The notes beneath the pieces are model-generated. The model worked only from the letters and a program-made list of their open reading frames with translations, was not told the origin of the DNA and searched no databases. From assembly GCA_032433595.1 (NCBI GenBank), contig JASWJB010000299.1, forward strand, positions 1 to 55,391: a DNA stretch of 55,391 bases. The letters run 5' to 3'. This DNA is from Conoideocrella luteorostrata. Lineage: Eukaryota > Ascomycota > Sordariomycetes > Hypocreales > Clavicipitaceae. Positions 44,243-55,391 of this stretch are shown piece by piece. The position numbers and the translations under genes are program-made. Each line of letters starts with the position of its first letter. The stretch's first letter is position 1.

Positions 44243-45184
44243 TTATGTATCGCTGTCAGCTTCGTCTTCCTCCTCGTCTAGTGGCCACTCCTCCCACTCT
44301 AGTGATTCCGTACTTCCCTCTTCTCCACGTGCATATTCTTCATTGTTATAGGTGCCGCGATGCCTTTCAACAAAGGCCGGGTCTACTTGAGATCTTTCGG
44401 TGGAACTACCTGTTTGTGGTGGCCGCCAATGGGACTGTGTATGATATTGCTCATCATATCGCCCATCACCTGTCTCCCTTTCTCCGTGGCGTTCGTCATG
44501 TATGGAAGCCAGGTTGGACTGTTCTGGCGTGTTCTGCGGAATTTCAACTCCCACATATTGATTAGGCAGAGAGTAATTTAGAGAAGTTTGAGGAGTGTCG
44601 TTTAAAGAACCCACGCCGGAGGCATGAGGCATGTGCGTGAACGAGTTTATCTGAGGTCGATTATCGTTTGGCGGTATATTACCAGATGTATATGTTGTCG
44701 GCTGGCTCGTATGTGCTGATTCTCTTAAGCTTGGGCTTTGCAGGTTTCCCGGACTGAGCAAGTCTCCGTAGTTGCTTTCGGCGGGTTGAGTCGAGGAGGT
44801 GGCAGCTTGCAATCGTACCAACTCGATTTGCAATTCTTGGTTTCGTCGAATCAGTTCCTGAATTGCGGCATTTTCGTCCCCTCCCTCTTCTGGAGCCATC
44901 TCTCTAAGGTTTTCCAACTCCCTCTCGAGATGCTGGATATGCTGTCTTGTTCTCGCACGGCTGGCTCTCTGGCTGCGACGATCATTGGCGCGTTTTCTCT
45001 CTCGCTGAGCTGCCGTCATGCCCGAAATAGAGCGGTTGCCTACGTTAACATGTGGTGTTAGTCAAAGACTCTTTCTGTTAGGAAGTTCGAAATAATAGGA
45101 TTCTGTTTTAGGCCACTCACGGATTCTTCTAGAGCTGCTCTCAGCTTCAGGTTGGGACGTACCAGCTGGAGGTGGTTGTGACAT
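44243..45184 (-). CDS. bZIP transcription factor (fungal D-R-x-x-Q-R class), copy 1
   Basis: Probable DNA-binding transcription factor. Two exons: 45184-45121 and 45039-44243, with an intron of 81 nt (GTGAGT donor, TAG acceptor, phase 1), giving 286 aa. It starts MSQPPPAGTSQPEAESSSRR. The basic region (about 33-53) is QRERKRANDRRSQRASRART, directly followed by the zipper (about 56-100: HIQHLERELENLREM, then ELIRRNQELQIELVRLQ). Asp41 sits where most bZIPs have the invariant Asn, a feature I recall from a large Pezizomycotina class. The rest is low complexity, with an acidic C terminus (EWEEWPLDEEEDEADS) that could activate transcription. It is paired with the second bZIP at 49923. Targets are unknown. 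Confidence 0.88.
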
Positions 45185-46289
45185 CGTCTAAACTTTTCGT
45201 TCAATACTTTTGTTGAATAACTAAAAGCTGGCAATTCCGGTTCAGGCGTGTCAACAAAGTTCAGACACTGCCACCTTTGAGAGGCTTGAGGTATGCCAAT
45301 CAGAAGCTGCATTATTGCGAGGAAACCTTAGCGTGTATCGAAAAAAGCGAGTGTCGCTGAAGAGTAGGCTCTTATAAGAAGCTGGTAAATACTGATCTCC
45401 CTCACCTAGGGCAAGTAACCCCGAAGTGATGCCTTCAACTTGACGAACTTTGGTTCTTGGCGTCTGGGATAGCAGCACTACTGCAAATGTTAGGCACCCG
45501 TTCGGCTGTTGCAGCAAATCTACCAAGGCAGAGTGGATGAACCAATAACGGAAAAGGATCTTGTACTTGAGAGTGACAAGTTGAGACTAACTGCTAGTTG
45601 CTGTAGGGAGTATGTGCGTATCTTTCAAATGGCTGAACCTTTATCCTAGACCAGGCAGGTACGATTCAGGGCATGAGAGAACATGTGTATTCATGTGGCT
45701 ATTTTGTATTGTGAATGTTTCCTCCGAGACATACATCGCCCTGTGGGTCGGTGACATGGCGCCATGATTAGAGAAATGATCCTTGGGCATCAATCGTCGT
45801 CTTGTATTAGTCTGCTATCGACCCATCGAGCGATACTCCCGCTGTAAAGGTTAAACGGAGAAGAGACCAGAGCGCCGTTACAGAACCCAGAACTAACGAG
45901 TTTAGACAATACTCTTGGCAGGAGACGGCCCCCCTAGCTGCGATCTGCCGATTCAGTCCATCATCTCGTCTCAAGTCTAATCCCATCCTGCATGTCCGGC
46001 CAATGGACTGTGAAGTCGAGTTCCTATGGGACTTTCTCTATCGAGGTTTGTCGGTGTGTAGAGTCGTGTCAGGTACCTAGGTAACTACTTTGGTTATCGA
46101 ATAATTCTAGCGGCTTAGCGCAAGGACCCCAGCCAACCAGTGCTAATCTGACTTTCCTGCAGCATTCGTTCGATCCTTTGCCCTGAGTAAGTGTTGCGGT
46201 AAGAAAATACCTGTCAAGCTGTGTGGCCATCCATGTCAAACACGGAGACAGCCACAGCTCTGCCACCTCGTGCCACCCCGTGCTGAGTG

Positions 46290-46342
46290 GACACACACAC
46301 ACACGCACACACGCACGCACATACACGCCCACGCGCACACAC
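46290..46342. repeat. AC-rich microsatellite
   Basis: Imperfect ACACAC/ACGCAC run of about 53 bases in gene-free DNA. Confidence 0.88.
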
Positions 46343-47582
46343 AGCCCATTAGCCGGCACATGGTCTGTGCCTGCGGTCGAGATCCGTGCAAGTTAGTTTC
46401 TTCCGGTGCCTTTTGTGGCTGCTGTTGTGTGTTGTAGTAGCAGTAGTAGTCGTCGTCGTCGCCGTTGTCATCGTCATTATTGATCCGAAGATGCCCATGT
46501 ACAGGACAATTACTCCGTAGATTCAAATCCCAAACCAAGGCTTGGGCAACCCCACAATGGTTTGGATGACTGGGGCAGGGCTCGGGACAGCGGCAAATGA
46601 AGCAGGCGCGATCGTTGCATGAGGGCACAAGAGACGCACCAGACCCAAATTAACCAGGATTTCTCAACATCTCAAAACGCTTTGCTTACATCCTCCGATA
46701 TTCTCCGTAACTATATCCGTTGCCATATTAAATCCCCGATCTTAACAGGCCTATGCTTGCCTATGAGACTCGGCAATTAAGCTCGTGGGACGGGTAATGC
46801 GGTTCAGCCCGCCATGGCCGTGCCTTTCAATCCACGAAGGTAAGTCGGCGTCACCGATCGGTCTGTCTGCGGCCAATTTCATCGACCTATCAACGGCCCA
46901 CTGAGGAGGCGGCTGCTGGCCTGCCTTGCAGACGCTTTCGGGCATTTCTTCTGCCCTGCATGTGGTGAGGTGGGTAGAGAAACAGTGGACTAGTAGTATG
47001 TCTGCGCCACAGCTGTCCCCAGAACCGGTGCATTCCACGATGAACTGCCTGTTAGCTACTCCGCACTGTGGAACTGGAGGTGAGTCCGAGAGGACCCTTA
47101 TTCCCAGGTCGTGGAGAAGCTAATTTAGCATCTGTAGCGGTAGGCCTGGAGTGAAGAGCCGGCTTAGCTCTTGGACGATCATTACAGCAGAGCAAGGCGC
47201 CAGGTGTGCCAACGGTGGTAATCGAAGCATGAATACCACGCCATAATCATGATGTCCGATATCATGGCACTCGCGCACGGAAATTTTTCACGCTTGAATA
47301 TTGTAGCAGCACCACCGAGTATTGTTTACAGTCAGAGGATCTTCCTTCTCCTCTCACCTTCACACCAGTCCCCGTTGGACTCGGTGGAACCCTGACATTA
47401 GCCTCCACCATTAACCTGTTTGCTTTTTGCACATAGGACACAACCTACCATGCACCGCATTGGTGGAATCCATTCATCATACTGTTTGGAGTAACTAACT
47501 ACTCTGTAGATTGAGCTCTGCACCCAAGGCTACTTGATGGAACGCATTCACTGGTAAACCAGGCCAGCATCGCTGCCAAAGG

Positions 47583-48020
47583 GTGCCTTGGGTCAAGGCA
47601 AGGAACAAGGAACCAAGGTTGGATAGGTCCAAGAGCTTCCAAAACAGCAACAAGGGCCTCTCCTCCCGGGGCCCTAAAATAATCTCCCCGTGCTTAGAGC
47701 CAATTCATTTACAAGGACCAGATAGCATCAACTGCCCAATCAGAACGATAATTCAATCCCTGATCAGAGTGAGCAGCACAGCCAGACCAGAATTACCTTT
47801 GCTGCTGTGCCACGCCATGGAGTTGATGCACTACGGTGACACTGCAGGGAGGTTTGAGTCATTCAACCATTGCTTCCGGGCACTATTTCGGAATTGGGAC
47901 CAACAGTACGGACTACAATATTTTCCTTTTCCTGAGCCTAGGATCATGGCCATTACTCTATTGGACAGTTTCCCCAACTCATACCGGGCCATGGAACAAT
48001 CGGTAGAAATGCGAGGCTGA
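47583..48020 (+). other. Orphan open frame with faint gag-like ending
   Basis: A 145-codon frame. Most of it reads like non-coding DNA, but the last third (FNHCFRALFRNWDQQYGL, then MAITLLDSFPNSYRAMEQ) faintly resembles the UBN2-type gag region of Ty1/copia elements. There is no pol frame, LTR pair or target duplication nearby that I can see. It could be a retroelement relic or chance. Confidence 0.2.
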
Positions 48021-48865
48021 GGTTTGAAACACCCAGCAACAGAAATAATGAGGCGTTTTGCCATGTGGCCTAGCCCCAGCCACCATAATGAGCCCAGCTG
48101 AAGTTCACAGCCTTACCCCGTCGCAACGGCCACAAGTAACCGTTGAACCGCGCCTCTCACGAGTCAACAGGGATGCACCCTTGCTCAAACCTTACAGCTA
48201 CGAGTGCTTCGGCTGGGATGAGGAAGGTTGGGTAAGGTATACCTTGTCTGGTTGATCTTATTGTACATCGTATGGAAAAGAGGTCCGATTCTGGCTGCTA
48301 ATGGTGGGCTGGCGAGCTCTTGACTCGTAGTGGATGGTAGCTTTAATGTCCGCACTATGCTGCCGCTCTAAATAGCTAAGCCAGACTCGATACTAGCCTC
48401 CTCTGCGAGCTAAGTTAAGTCATTTTGGTTGCCTGGATGGGCACTACGAGCGGCTTACCTACAGGGCAGAATTGTCTAACCATTCTTGATTAGGAGTTGC
48501 GACGGAATGCTGGTCCATTTCGTATGAACCCCAATTAAGATTTACACCAGGGCCCCCTTTCATGTCCTCTATTGTATTCTATCACACAGATGGATGTGCC
48601 AAGTACCAACTAGTTACGAATGATTAGCATCTCAGTGCAGTGCAACCTTGGTCAGGAACTTGATGTCAATCACTATCCAGTCGTTGCCAACATGATGGGT
48701 GCAATCGAAACGTTTGCGATTCATGATCGAGGATCGCAGTCTTGACAAGGATAGCCTCGTGCTGGCATTGCTGATAGGCTCGTGTGTTCTTCGCCAACGT
48801 CATGGCTACGGTGCTGGTATTTTTTTTTACCAACGCAGTCCGTTCTCTCACTATTCACTATTCAC

Positions 48866-48888
48866 TACTCCGTACTCTGTACTCCGTA
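48866..48888. repeat. Triple tandem of the ACTCCGTA motif
   Basis: TACTCCGTACTCTGTACTCCGTA contains three units with period 8, the middle one carrying C to T. An inverted copy (TTACGGAGTACT) follows at 48919-48930. Confidence 0.85.
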
Positions 48889-49496
48889 GAACAGAGTCCG
48901 AAGTGCTATTCAACTGACTTACGGAGTACTAACGGAACCAACGGATCTTGCCGCCACTATGCAGCCTTACTGCCAAGTACTCAGGTTGGTTGTCTAGACT
49001 CAGAGGTGTCTGTTGCAAATATTTTGCGCTGCAGGCTCGTCAAGCTTCCCATCCGTCCTATTCGTGCCATTCAAGCCATTCAGCATGCAGAATCAGGACA
49101 GCAGGCTCTGAACAACTCTTTCAGGGGAAGCTCAAAGCAGCCACATGTCAGTGCGTTCCAGCCAAAGTGCCTAGATCCTTGCTTTGCCGTCTCACACCAA
49201 ACCTGCCCGCCTCTCTCTAGCTATTGTATATTGTTTTCCCGGCCGCCAGCCCCCATCCGGTGGGTATTCTTTCCAATCAAGTCTTGGAACAAAGTCAACG
49301 CACACCCGTTTCCTGTTGCAGCAGGAGAGAGACAAATCAGCCCAGGTTGCCCACCTTCCTCATGTCGTGTGAATGCACAGGTGGAAACTCCTTAGTTACG
49401 GAGTACAGAGTAGCCACGTTGACCGTTGCCGATTACGGGGTAACTACTTACGCGCTGGCGTTTTGGGCGGCGCTACCTTTTACTGTTGCTTCTTGA

Positions 49497-49525
49497 CGAG
49501 TGCCATCGAGTGCCATCGAGTGCCG
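49497..49525. repeat. Tandem repeat of a 10-base unit
   Basis: Three direct copies of CGAGTGCCAT about 400 bases before the second bZIP start. Confidence 0.85.
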
Positions 49526-49922
49526 GAGTAGTGTGCCAGAGCCGTGATGATCTTTAACGCTTTTGGAGGAGACGCCATCAGCGAATGTGGTTTCGTTAGT
49601 TAGCCCTGTACCAGAAGCTCTGCATGGCATGGCAATGGCATGCAGGGCATGGACAATTTCAATCAACTGATGGTGGCAACATGGCTGGCCTAATACTGAG
49701 TGGCTGAAGTGCCTTGAGCTATGTTTCGTATAATCTCCCCCTCCCTAATTCTGCGTAAACATGTTATAAGCATTGCTGCACCCCGGTGGGATGAATGAGA
49801 CGCAGGACTAGCATGGATAATAATCTGACATTCTACCGAGTATATCACCTGCCATGCTAGCCCTGAACCCGTCGCGAGACTTGTTCTGTGTTGCGCCATC
49901 AACATTACCAACAGCTTCAAAC

Positions 49923-50933
49923 ATGTCTTTTGCTTTCAGCCCGCCTGACTCTGAACTTGCGAACATGACCAAACCAAAGAGTACGTTCATTTCTCTGCAC
50001 AACTCCCGTATCAACATTTGTTGTGCAGCTCATAACTGACATGTTGACTGGTTCGTACCCCTCGTAACAGGAAGCCGTGCATCTTTGACTGCTCTGCAGC
50101 TTGAACACAAGCGAGCTCACGATCGCGAGGCTCAGAGAGCTAACCGACGGAGGGTCAAAGATCGCATCTTGCGATTGGAACGAGAATTGGAGGAGAAAAG
50201 AGGCCATATTGGTTCCAGCCGCGTGTACCAAGAACTCCTCCGACGCAACCGGATCCTCGAGGAAGAGGTAGCCAAGCTCAAAAACTCTCTTGGTGCCGCA
50301 TCCACAAACGGCTCGTCGCCAGGCTCCGTTTCCGAGAGCAGTGGATTTGGCGATTACCACAACCCGACAGAGGCCCTGCCGTATCCCAGCCCAAACGTAT
50401 ACAGCTACCCAATGTCAGCAGCAGAGTTCCCTGATCTTACAGGATGTTTGCCGCACAACATGTCGGCAGTGTACAACAGCGAGGACAAACCCTCTGCGCG
50501 TGTCACTTCAATCCTCCCGGACAATAGCTCCCCTACTTCGTACAAAACGCCTCTTGGCTATTCAGTAGGACGACACTCTGCCGGGGAACAGTACAATTCT
50601 ATCAACTATGTGACATCAACGTCCGGGCCACGCACGGCTATAGTGAAATCAGGTCCGGTGCATCACAACGGCATGCCCGTCGAAGGTGGAACTTGGAATC
50701 TGGGGCAGCTGCAGCACCATGCAAGCAACAACGGCAGCAGCTGTTGTGGGCCGCACCTATTTACACCCCAGAATACGCAGACACAGGCACAACCCGGATG
50801 GGGTAGTTCAAATCACAAAGGGAGCAGCTGCCAACAGCCTCGCCATCGCCATCCAGACGAAACTCATCTCCTGGGACCCCCCTTCGAAACCCAGACTTTC
50901 TACGCGGAACTGAGCTGGGACCAGCTTGCATGA
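49923..50933 (+). CDS. bZIP transcription factor (fungal D-R-x-x-Q-R class), copy 2
   Basis: Probable DNA-binding transcription factor. Two exons: 49923-49980 and 50071-50933, with an intron of 90 nt (GTACGT donor, CAG acceptor, phase 1), giving 306 aa. It starts MSFAFSPPDSELANMTKPK; the codon split by the intron encodes Arg20. The basic region (about 29-48) reads QLEHKRAHDREAQRANRRR, then RILRLERELEEKRGH and LLRRNRILEEEVAKLKNSL make the zipper. Asp37 replaces the usual invariant Asn, as in copy 1. The rest is Ser/Pro/Asn/Gln-rich and ends FYAELSWDQLA, which could be a short conserved tail motif. A later in-frame Met at residue 15 is possible as start. No enzyme domain or nuclear export motif recognised. 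Confidence 0.88.
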
Positions 50934-53703
50934 TGGTGGGCTAACAACCAGCATGTAGCTAACGTCTTCAAGCAAATCTTAGAGCATCATCATGTCCTAC
51001 TTCCCAACCATTCGTGCCACTGTGGGTCACCCAAGCCGCTTAGCACTAAATAGTTCCTTGGTCCTCGGGCCGTTGGGGGTGATGCAAGATACAATACAGA
51101 GTACGGAGTAGCTGTACCTAGCTCAAATCGGCAACAGCCGATGCGAGTTATCTCGGAAATATGGGAAGACTTCGCCCAAATTACAATGGGTTGGGCCGAC
51201 CCAAGGCTTGGGGCTGGGTGTTGGTCTCTCCGAAAGGCATGCAAGTGGAGACGACGAATCCCGCATTGACAACGACGCCAATAATGGAGCCACGCAATTT
51301 TATACCACCTCTACTCCGTACTTAAGGGCTACGTAGCTCAGTTTCTCTATATTAACTTATATAAGTCATACAAGTTGGTCTCTCTGAGGATGTTCTGAAA
51401 CACCCGGTCGATGACGACGTACAGCAGCAGCATTACCGATGCAAAATGACGAAAATTCCCACGAGAGCATTGTTATGTGACCAACGCTGCTACAGCTGTG
51501 GTAGTGGCTTGAAAACAAGATAATTCCACTACGACACTAGTTGGGAGTTAGGACTAAGATGTATGACGGGAATGTGATACGAAATGATGGAAGACTACGC
51601 AGCCATGAAAAAGATAGACTTGACTTGTATTCTTGTACATAGAGCACTCCGTAGGATAATTAGCAATGAAAACAGATACAATGCCAACAAGGATTACGTG
51701 GTACGGACTTACACTGTGGAGTACGGAGTATACAGCGCAGATTACGAAAAACATGAAAAAGTTTGGATTAGACTAAACGGACTCGGATACATGGTCTGCA
51801 GATCTTTGGCTTCAAGACGGATTCTTTATGGCGCACTCTACACGAAGCTTGTACATTCAGCAATGAGTAAGACACCCAGGAAAGTAATATTGCAGTCAGT
51901 ACGAAGTGCTAGTTAGTGACAAACTCGTCGCACTCACTTGAATGTCCGGGGTTCGGCGTGGGGCTGCCTCCGCGCTGCCGACCGCCACAAAGCCACCAAC
52001 AGCGCAGTCGTTGACATTGGGGAGGAAAAACGGCACAGGGCTGGGAGAGAGCCAGATACCAAGTGTAAACACGGAGTAGGTTAGTTATCGACAGCACTTA
52101 CGAACCGTCATGATGCTACGGACTAACTAGTGGCTGGCTCGATGCCGGCGTAGACGCACAGGTCAACTGGCGAACAAGGACTTCCTGGAAACTGAAGCTG
52201 AGCTGTAACGGGAACTGGTAGAGCGGATAACTAATTAGTTACTAGCAGAACTGGCCTGGTAGACCTGAACTATTGGTTGTGCTAATGGCCCGCAGGCCGC
52301 ATCATCAAGGACATCAGAGTCTACATCATCAGCGAAAAGCAGCGGTAGCTGACACCCTGTACCCTGTACCCTGCATCCGCTTCTCCTGCGACTTTTCTGA
52401 GAGGCAGTGGCAGTTCTGTAACATGGCTTTGCTTAAGAATAAAATCACTAGGACGGCTTTGTTGGACTTTATTGGAACAGACTGACGACTAAGCAGAGCA
52501 GCGCTGCCTGTCTTTGTGGGATGACAAGGACATGGCCTGTCTGCTTAGCCGGAGAGGACAAGGTTGGGCCTGATAGTAACCAAGACAGCGTCTGGCTCGT
52601 GCTTTTCAACCATTGAATGCATATGCAAACGGTGAGAACGTGCCGTAACTAGTAGATCATCCCGGTGTGAGGCGTCTTGAAGTTTTGGAAGCGTGGATAA
52701 ACGAGACGTGCAGGTGCGGGTGCAATGCAGCTAGGAAACAGATGTGAGGTGGGACCTGGAGCATATACGTGTGGGGTGCATTGGGGGTATATAGATATAA
52801 ATAAGCCCCAGTATGGTGGAGTTGGACCTTCCAAACGCACTAATTTCTTGCCTTTTACCAGAGATTACCGTGGAATGGCCAAAAACACTCCGTTGCAATA
52901 ATCTTTGGAAACTCAAGAGTTCGACTCCTGTCGCTGTTTTTTTTTTTTTCCTTTTTTTTTTCTTTCATCCATCTCTTGACGAGTTTTGTTTTCCCCTGTG
53001 GCACACCTAAATCTATGTGCAGACAATTAATCTCAAGCAATTGACTCCGTAACTACTGCTTTGCTTCTAGAAACATTTAATGCGACATACCCTTGACTGC
53101 GCGGGCAACGTCATCACCATCCCACCCTCCTTCCCCTCGCCCCCGGTTCCATGGATGTTTTACTACGCGTCGATCATCCGCTCATCAGCCTCGACGCACC
53201 CTCAGCGTAAGCAACCAATGCCAAACCAGTCGAACTGCACGGACGGGCTACTTACAGACCGTACAATAGCTAGTTTTCAGACTTCAGGCTTGTCATTGTA
53301 CCTCTTTGTGTGAAAATTCAGCAGTGACGCAAAGAGTTTGTTTCGGCACTCGTCACGGCTTTCTCTTCCGTCGGCTGTTGGAATGATCTGCATGTACTCC
53401 GTAATGTTGCCCATGTGCATGAAGCAGCGCATGAAGTAGTATAGTCTCCTTCCTGTTTTGTCCGTCTTGATTAATCAACTCCGAACACGTCAGGCACGTT
53501 TCCAGACTTAGCGAATTGCCAATCAAGGCCTAGAACGTCTCAAAAGAGCATTGCAGAGTACCGTCAACCCGGCTTCATTCGCCCAGCAGCAAAGCCCACA
53601 TAATCTGACGACCCTGGTTGCTTGGGGCTGCGGAACTGGTCTTTTGCACGCCATGACAGCATCTGCCAATATTATACGGGGTACGGAGTACCCTGACTAA
53701 CTG

Positions 53704-53736
53704 ATTAACCGCTGGAAATTAACCACTGGAAATTAA
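53704..53736. repeat. Direct repeat of a 15-base unit
   Basis: TTAACCGCTGGAAA followed by TTAACCACTGGAAA, two near-identical copies. Simple local duplication. Confidence 0.75.
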
Positions 53737-54382
53737 CTCGTGCATATCTGCAGAGTTGCCGGAACCGTGATCCGTTGCGGAACCAATTAATGGGGGCTCT
53801 ACTCAGCACGGTGATCGGGCGTCTTATGCACGCACGTCGTTCAGCTACCTAGTTACATGGTAACCCAGGTCGTTCTCATCAAGATTGTCGTTCCGGCCCG
53901 GGAATCTTGCAACCATCAGCAAAGTACGGAGTAGACGTCAATGCGCTGCGGGCGCTGCAGCGTTGGCGTGTATTGAAGAGTTCTCCGGTGCGTCTAGTGC
54001 CTGTAACAGAAGGCCAAGAATCATGTTCCATGCAAGGGTTTGAGATGTTGTTCCATTCATTACGGAGCTATACTCTCTCCTGTGGGTTGTTGTAGCCAAC
54101 CAATAGAGGAGACCGGGGGAATAACTAATCGGTGACGACGACCCTGGCAAGGGGAGGACGGTTTACGTGACTCCATCACGGCTGACCGAACTGCACTGCA
54201 ATGGGTCACGGAATTTTTCCTTGGTATGCCCTGGTTCAAGTCTGCGCCGCCCGAACATTTACGGGCTGGAATGGAAGGTTTTACGGCACTAGGGTGCCGG
54301 TGTGAGATCCCCGAGACAGAGTACGATTCTGGGATACGCGTCGAGGCATCTTCTGGAGTCTGAGCTTTGTCGGTATTGCTTC

Positions 54383-54398
54383 TACGGAGTGCTCCGTA
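54383..54398. repeat. Inverted pair of the CTCCGTA motif
   Basis: TACGGAG TG CTCCGTA: two 7-base arms in perfect inverted order around a 2-base spacer, so the dispersed motif can also occur head to head. Confidence 0.8.
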
Positions 54399-54813
54399 CA
54401 ATAGCAAAAATACCCTTGGCTGTGGAGGTTTTCATGGATTCATCCGAGAGAGCAGTGGATCGTTGTGTCCGTCTGAAGTTTCCTGTTCCGGAGTTTCTCT
54501 CTTCTTTTGGGTAGCTCATACGAGGGAACCCTTTTTTTTTTTTTTTGGTTCCCTTGGCTCAATGCTTGTCTCGGCACTTGCAAGCTGACAGAAAGTTAGT
54601 ATCCCGCTCGTTATATGGGGAATACTAGCCCCCAAACTTGCGATAAAGTTTGGAACAGCGCTTAAATTTCTCGGCACCTCGGAAAGAAAAAGGAAGTTTT
54701 CATCCCATCTCAGACATGTTTACTTGGTACCAAAGTCATTACTCTGTATCAAGAACCGGGTTCCAGCAAGTGAGCATTTACCGAGACCGTTCCTTCGGCT
54801 CGTCCTTCCGAGA

Positions 54814-55110
54814 ATGGCATCAACAGACAAGTACCGGCTCCGTCGTGGGAACAACAAGGACTTATTCGGTCTATTTTTACACAGACAACACTTCAAAAGA
54901 CCCGCCGCCCAGAAAGTAGCCTACCGAGAGTCTACCGAAGTTCCAGGGGCTGATGAGAAACGGCCGCGTACTACACCGTGCAGAAGTACCTATGATAAAT
55001 TCAACAAAGTTCCAATATGGAGTAACTATAGGAGATTACGATACGAATTCGGAACGTGGCTTAGACGGACGGAAGATGTAATACGAGACGCACTTTGGCA
55101 ATTCGTATAA
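54814..55110 (+). other. Orphan open frame, 98 codons
   Basis: Starts MASTDKYRLRRGNNKDLFGL and ends TEDVIRDALWQFV. Its composition is basic and it resembles no family I know. The codon pattern is not clearly better than surrounding DNA. It may be a small species-specific gene or chance. Confidence 0.2.
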
Positions 55111-55391
55111 CTCCGGCGCGCTTAATCCGTTCATCTGTTTCAAAATATCATTGGAGCCGAGGTTTTGAGAAGGCGAATCAGGGAAGAGAAACTCCGATAC
55201 CTTGTATCCTCGGCAACAGCTGTCTTGAATGTAATGTGTGATTCATCCCACGTAACCGACGGGAACGTGTCTTGTTCCCTCGTAATCGAGCAAACAAGTA
55301 CGGAGTAGTTTGGCGGCCTCCGCGAATATATGCAAATGTACGGAGTATCGTACGTGTAGTTACAGTTGGTTAAGCGTAGTTAGAATACGAT

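Larger units (their letters stand above)
45185..49922. other. Gene-free region between the two bZIP genes
   Basis: About 4.7 kb separating two outward-facing bZIP genes, so it should contain both promoters. It has an AC microsatellite, several dispersed-motif copies (46511, 48866-48888, 48919, 49396) and one orphan frame at 47583-48020. No other gene supported. Confidence 0.6.
50934..55391. other. Gene-poor right end
   Basis: About 4.5 kb with no recognisable gene. Dispersed-motif copies lie near 51101, 51312, 51719, 53043, 53396, 53680, 53925, 54383, 55300 and 55339. T tracts are at 52939-52950 and near 54533. One 98-codon orphan frame lies at 54814-55110. Confidence 0.6.

Overview
The window is nuclear DNA of a filamentous ascomycete (Pezizomycotina). 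Genes carry short GT-AG introns of about 49-207 nt, usually with CTRAY-like branch sites. Protein families are fungal (Ivy1-like, Nup53, PROPPIN HSV2, a Dif1/Spd1-type ribonucleotide reductase inhibitor, bZIPs with the fungal D-R-x-x-Q-R basic region). Protein wording looks like Sordariomycetes, perhaps Hypocreales; that is an inference from memory, not a search result. I rebuilt exon structures by hand; every multi-exon model gives an uninterrupted frame divisible by three.

Layout: (1) 1-9399, a gene-poor arm with no complete gene I can support, rich in an ACTCCGTA/TACGGAGTA motif, simple repeats and one coding-like fragment. (2) 9400-42434, a dense core of 18 genes: COX16 and an unknown membrane protein; PRP38, GatA/HER2, a Gemin2/Brr1-like SMN-complex protein; a Dif1/Spd1-like RNR inhibitor; RPS27 and the phosducin-like PLP2; a leucine-rich-repeat protein; an Ivy1-like protein; Nup53; RNA 3'-phosphate cyclase; a membrane-anchored DODA-type extradiol dioxygenase and a sulfotransferase; HSV2; IST3/Snu17; dynein light intermediate chain; an SSP411/SPATA20-like protein. 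(3) 42435-55391, a second gene-poor arm holding two related bZIP genes pointing away from each other about 4.7 kb apart, again rich in the motif.

Functionally the core is mostly housekeeping. Three genes serve pre-mRNA splicing or snRNP assembly (PRP38, Gemin2-like, IST3), one RNA end repair (RTCA), two mitochondria (COX16, GatA), and others traffic, nuclear pore and motor functions. The accessory-looking part is the dioxygenase/sulfotransferase pair between RTCA and HSV2, plus the bZIP pair in the right arm. I found no tRNA, rRNA, CRISPR, complete transposon or secondary-metabolite backbone gene.

Most noteworthy: the dispersed motif that fills the intergenic DNA, often in tandem or as inverted pairs; the bZIP pair with an intron in the same codon context and Asp at the usually invariant Asn; a canonical-looking PCNA-binding box in the RNR inhibitor; an N-terminal membrane anchor on the dioxygenase; and an RPS27 first coding exon made of the ATG alone.
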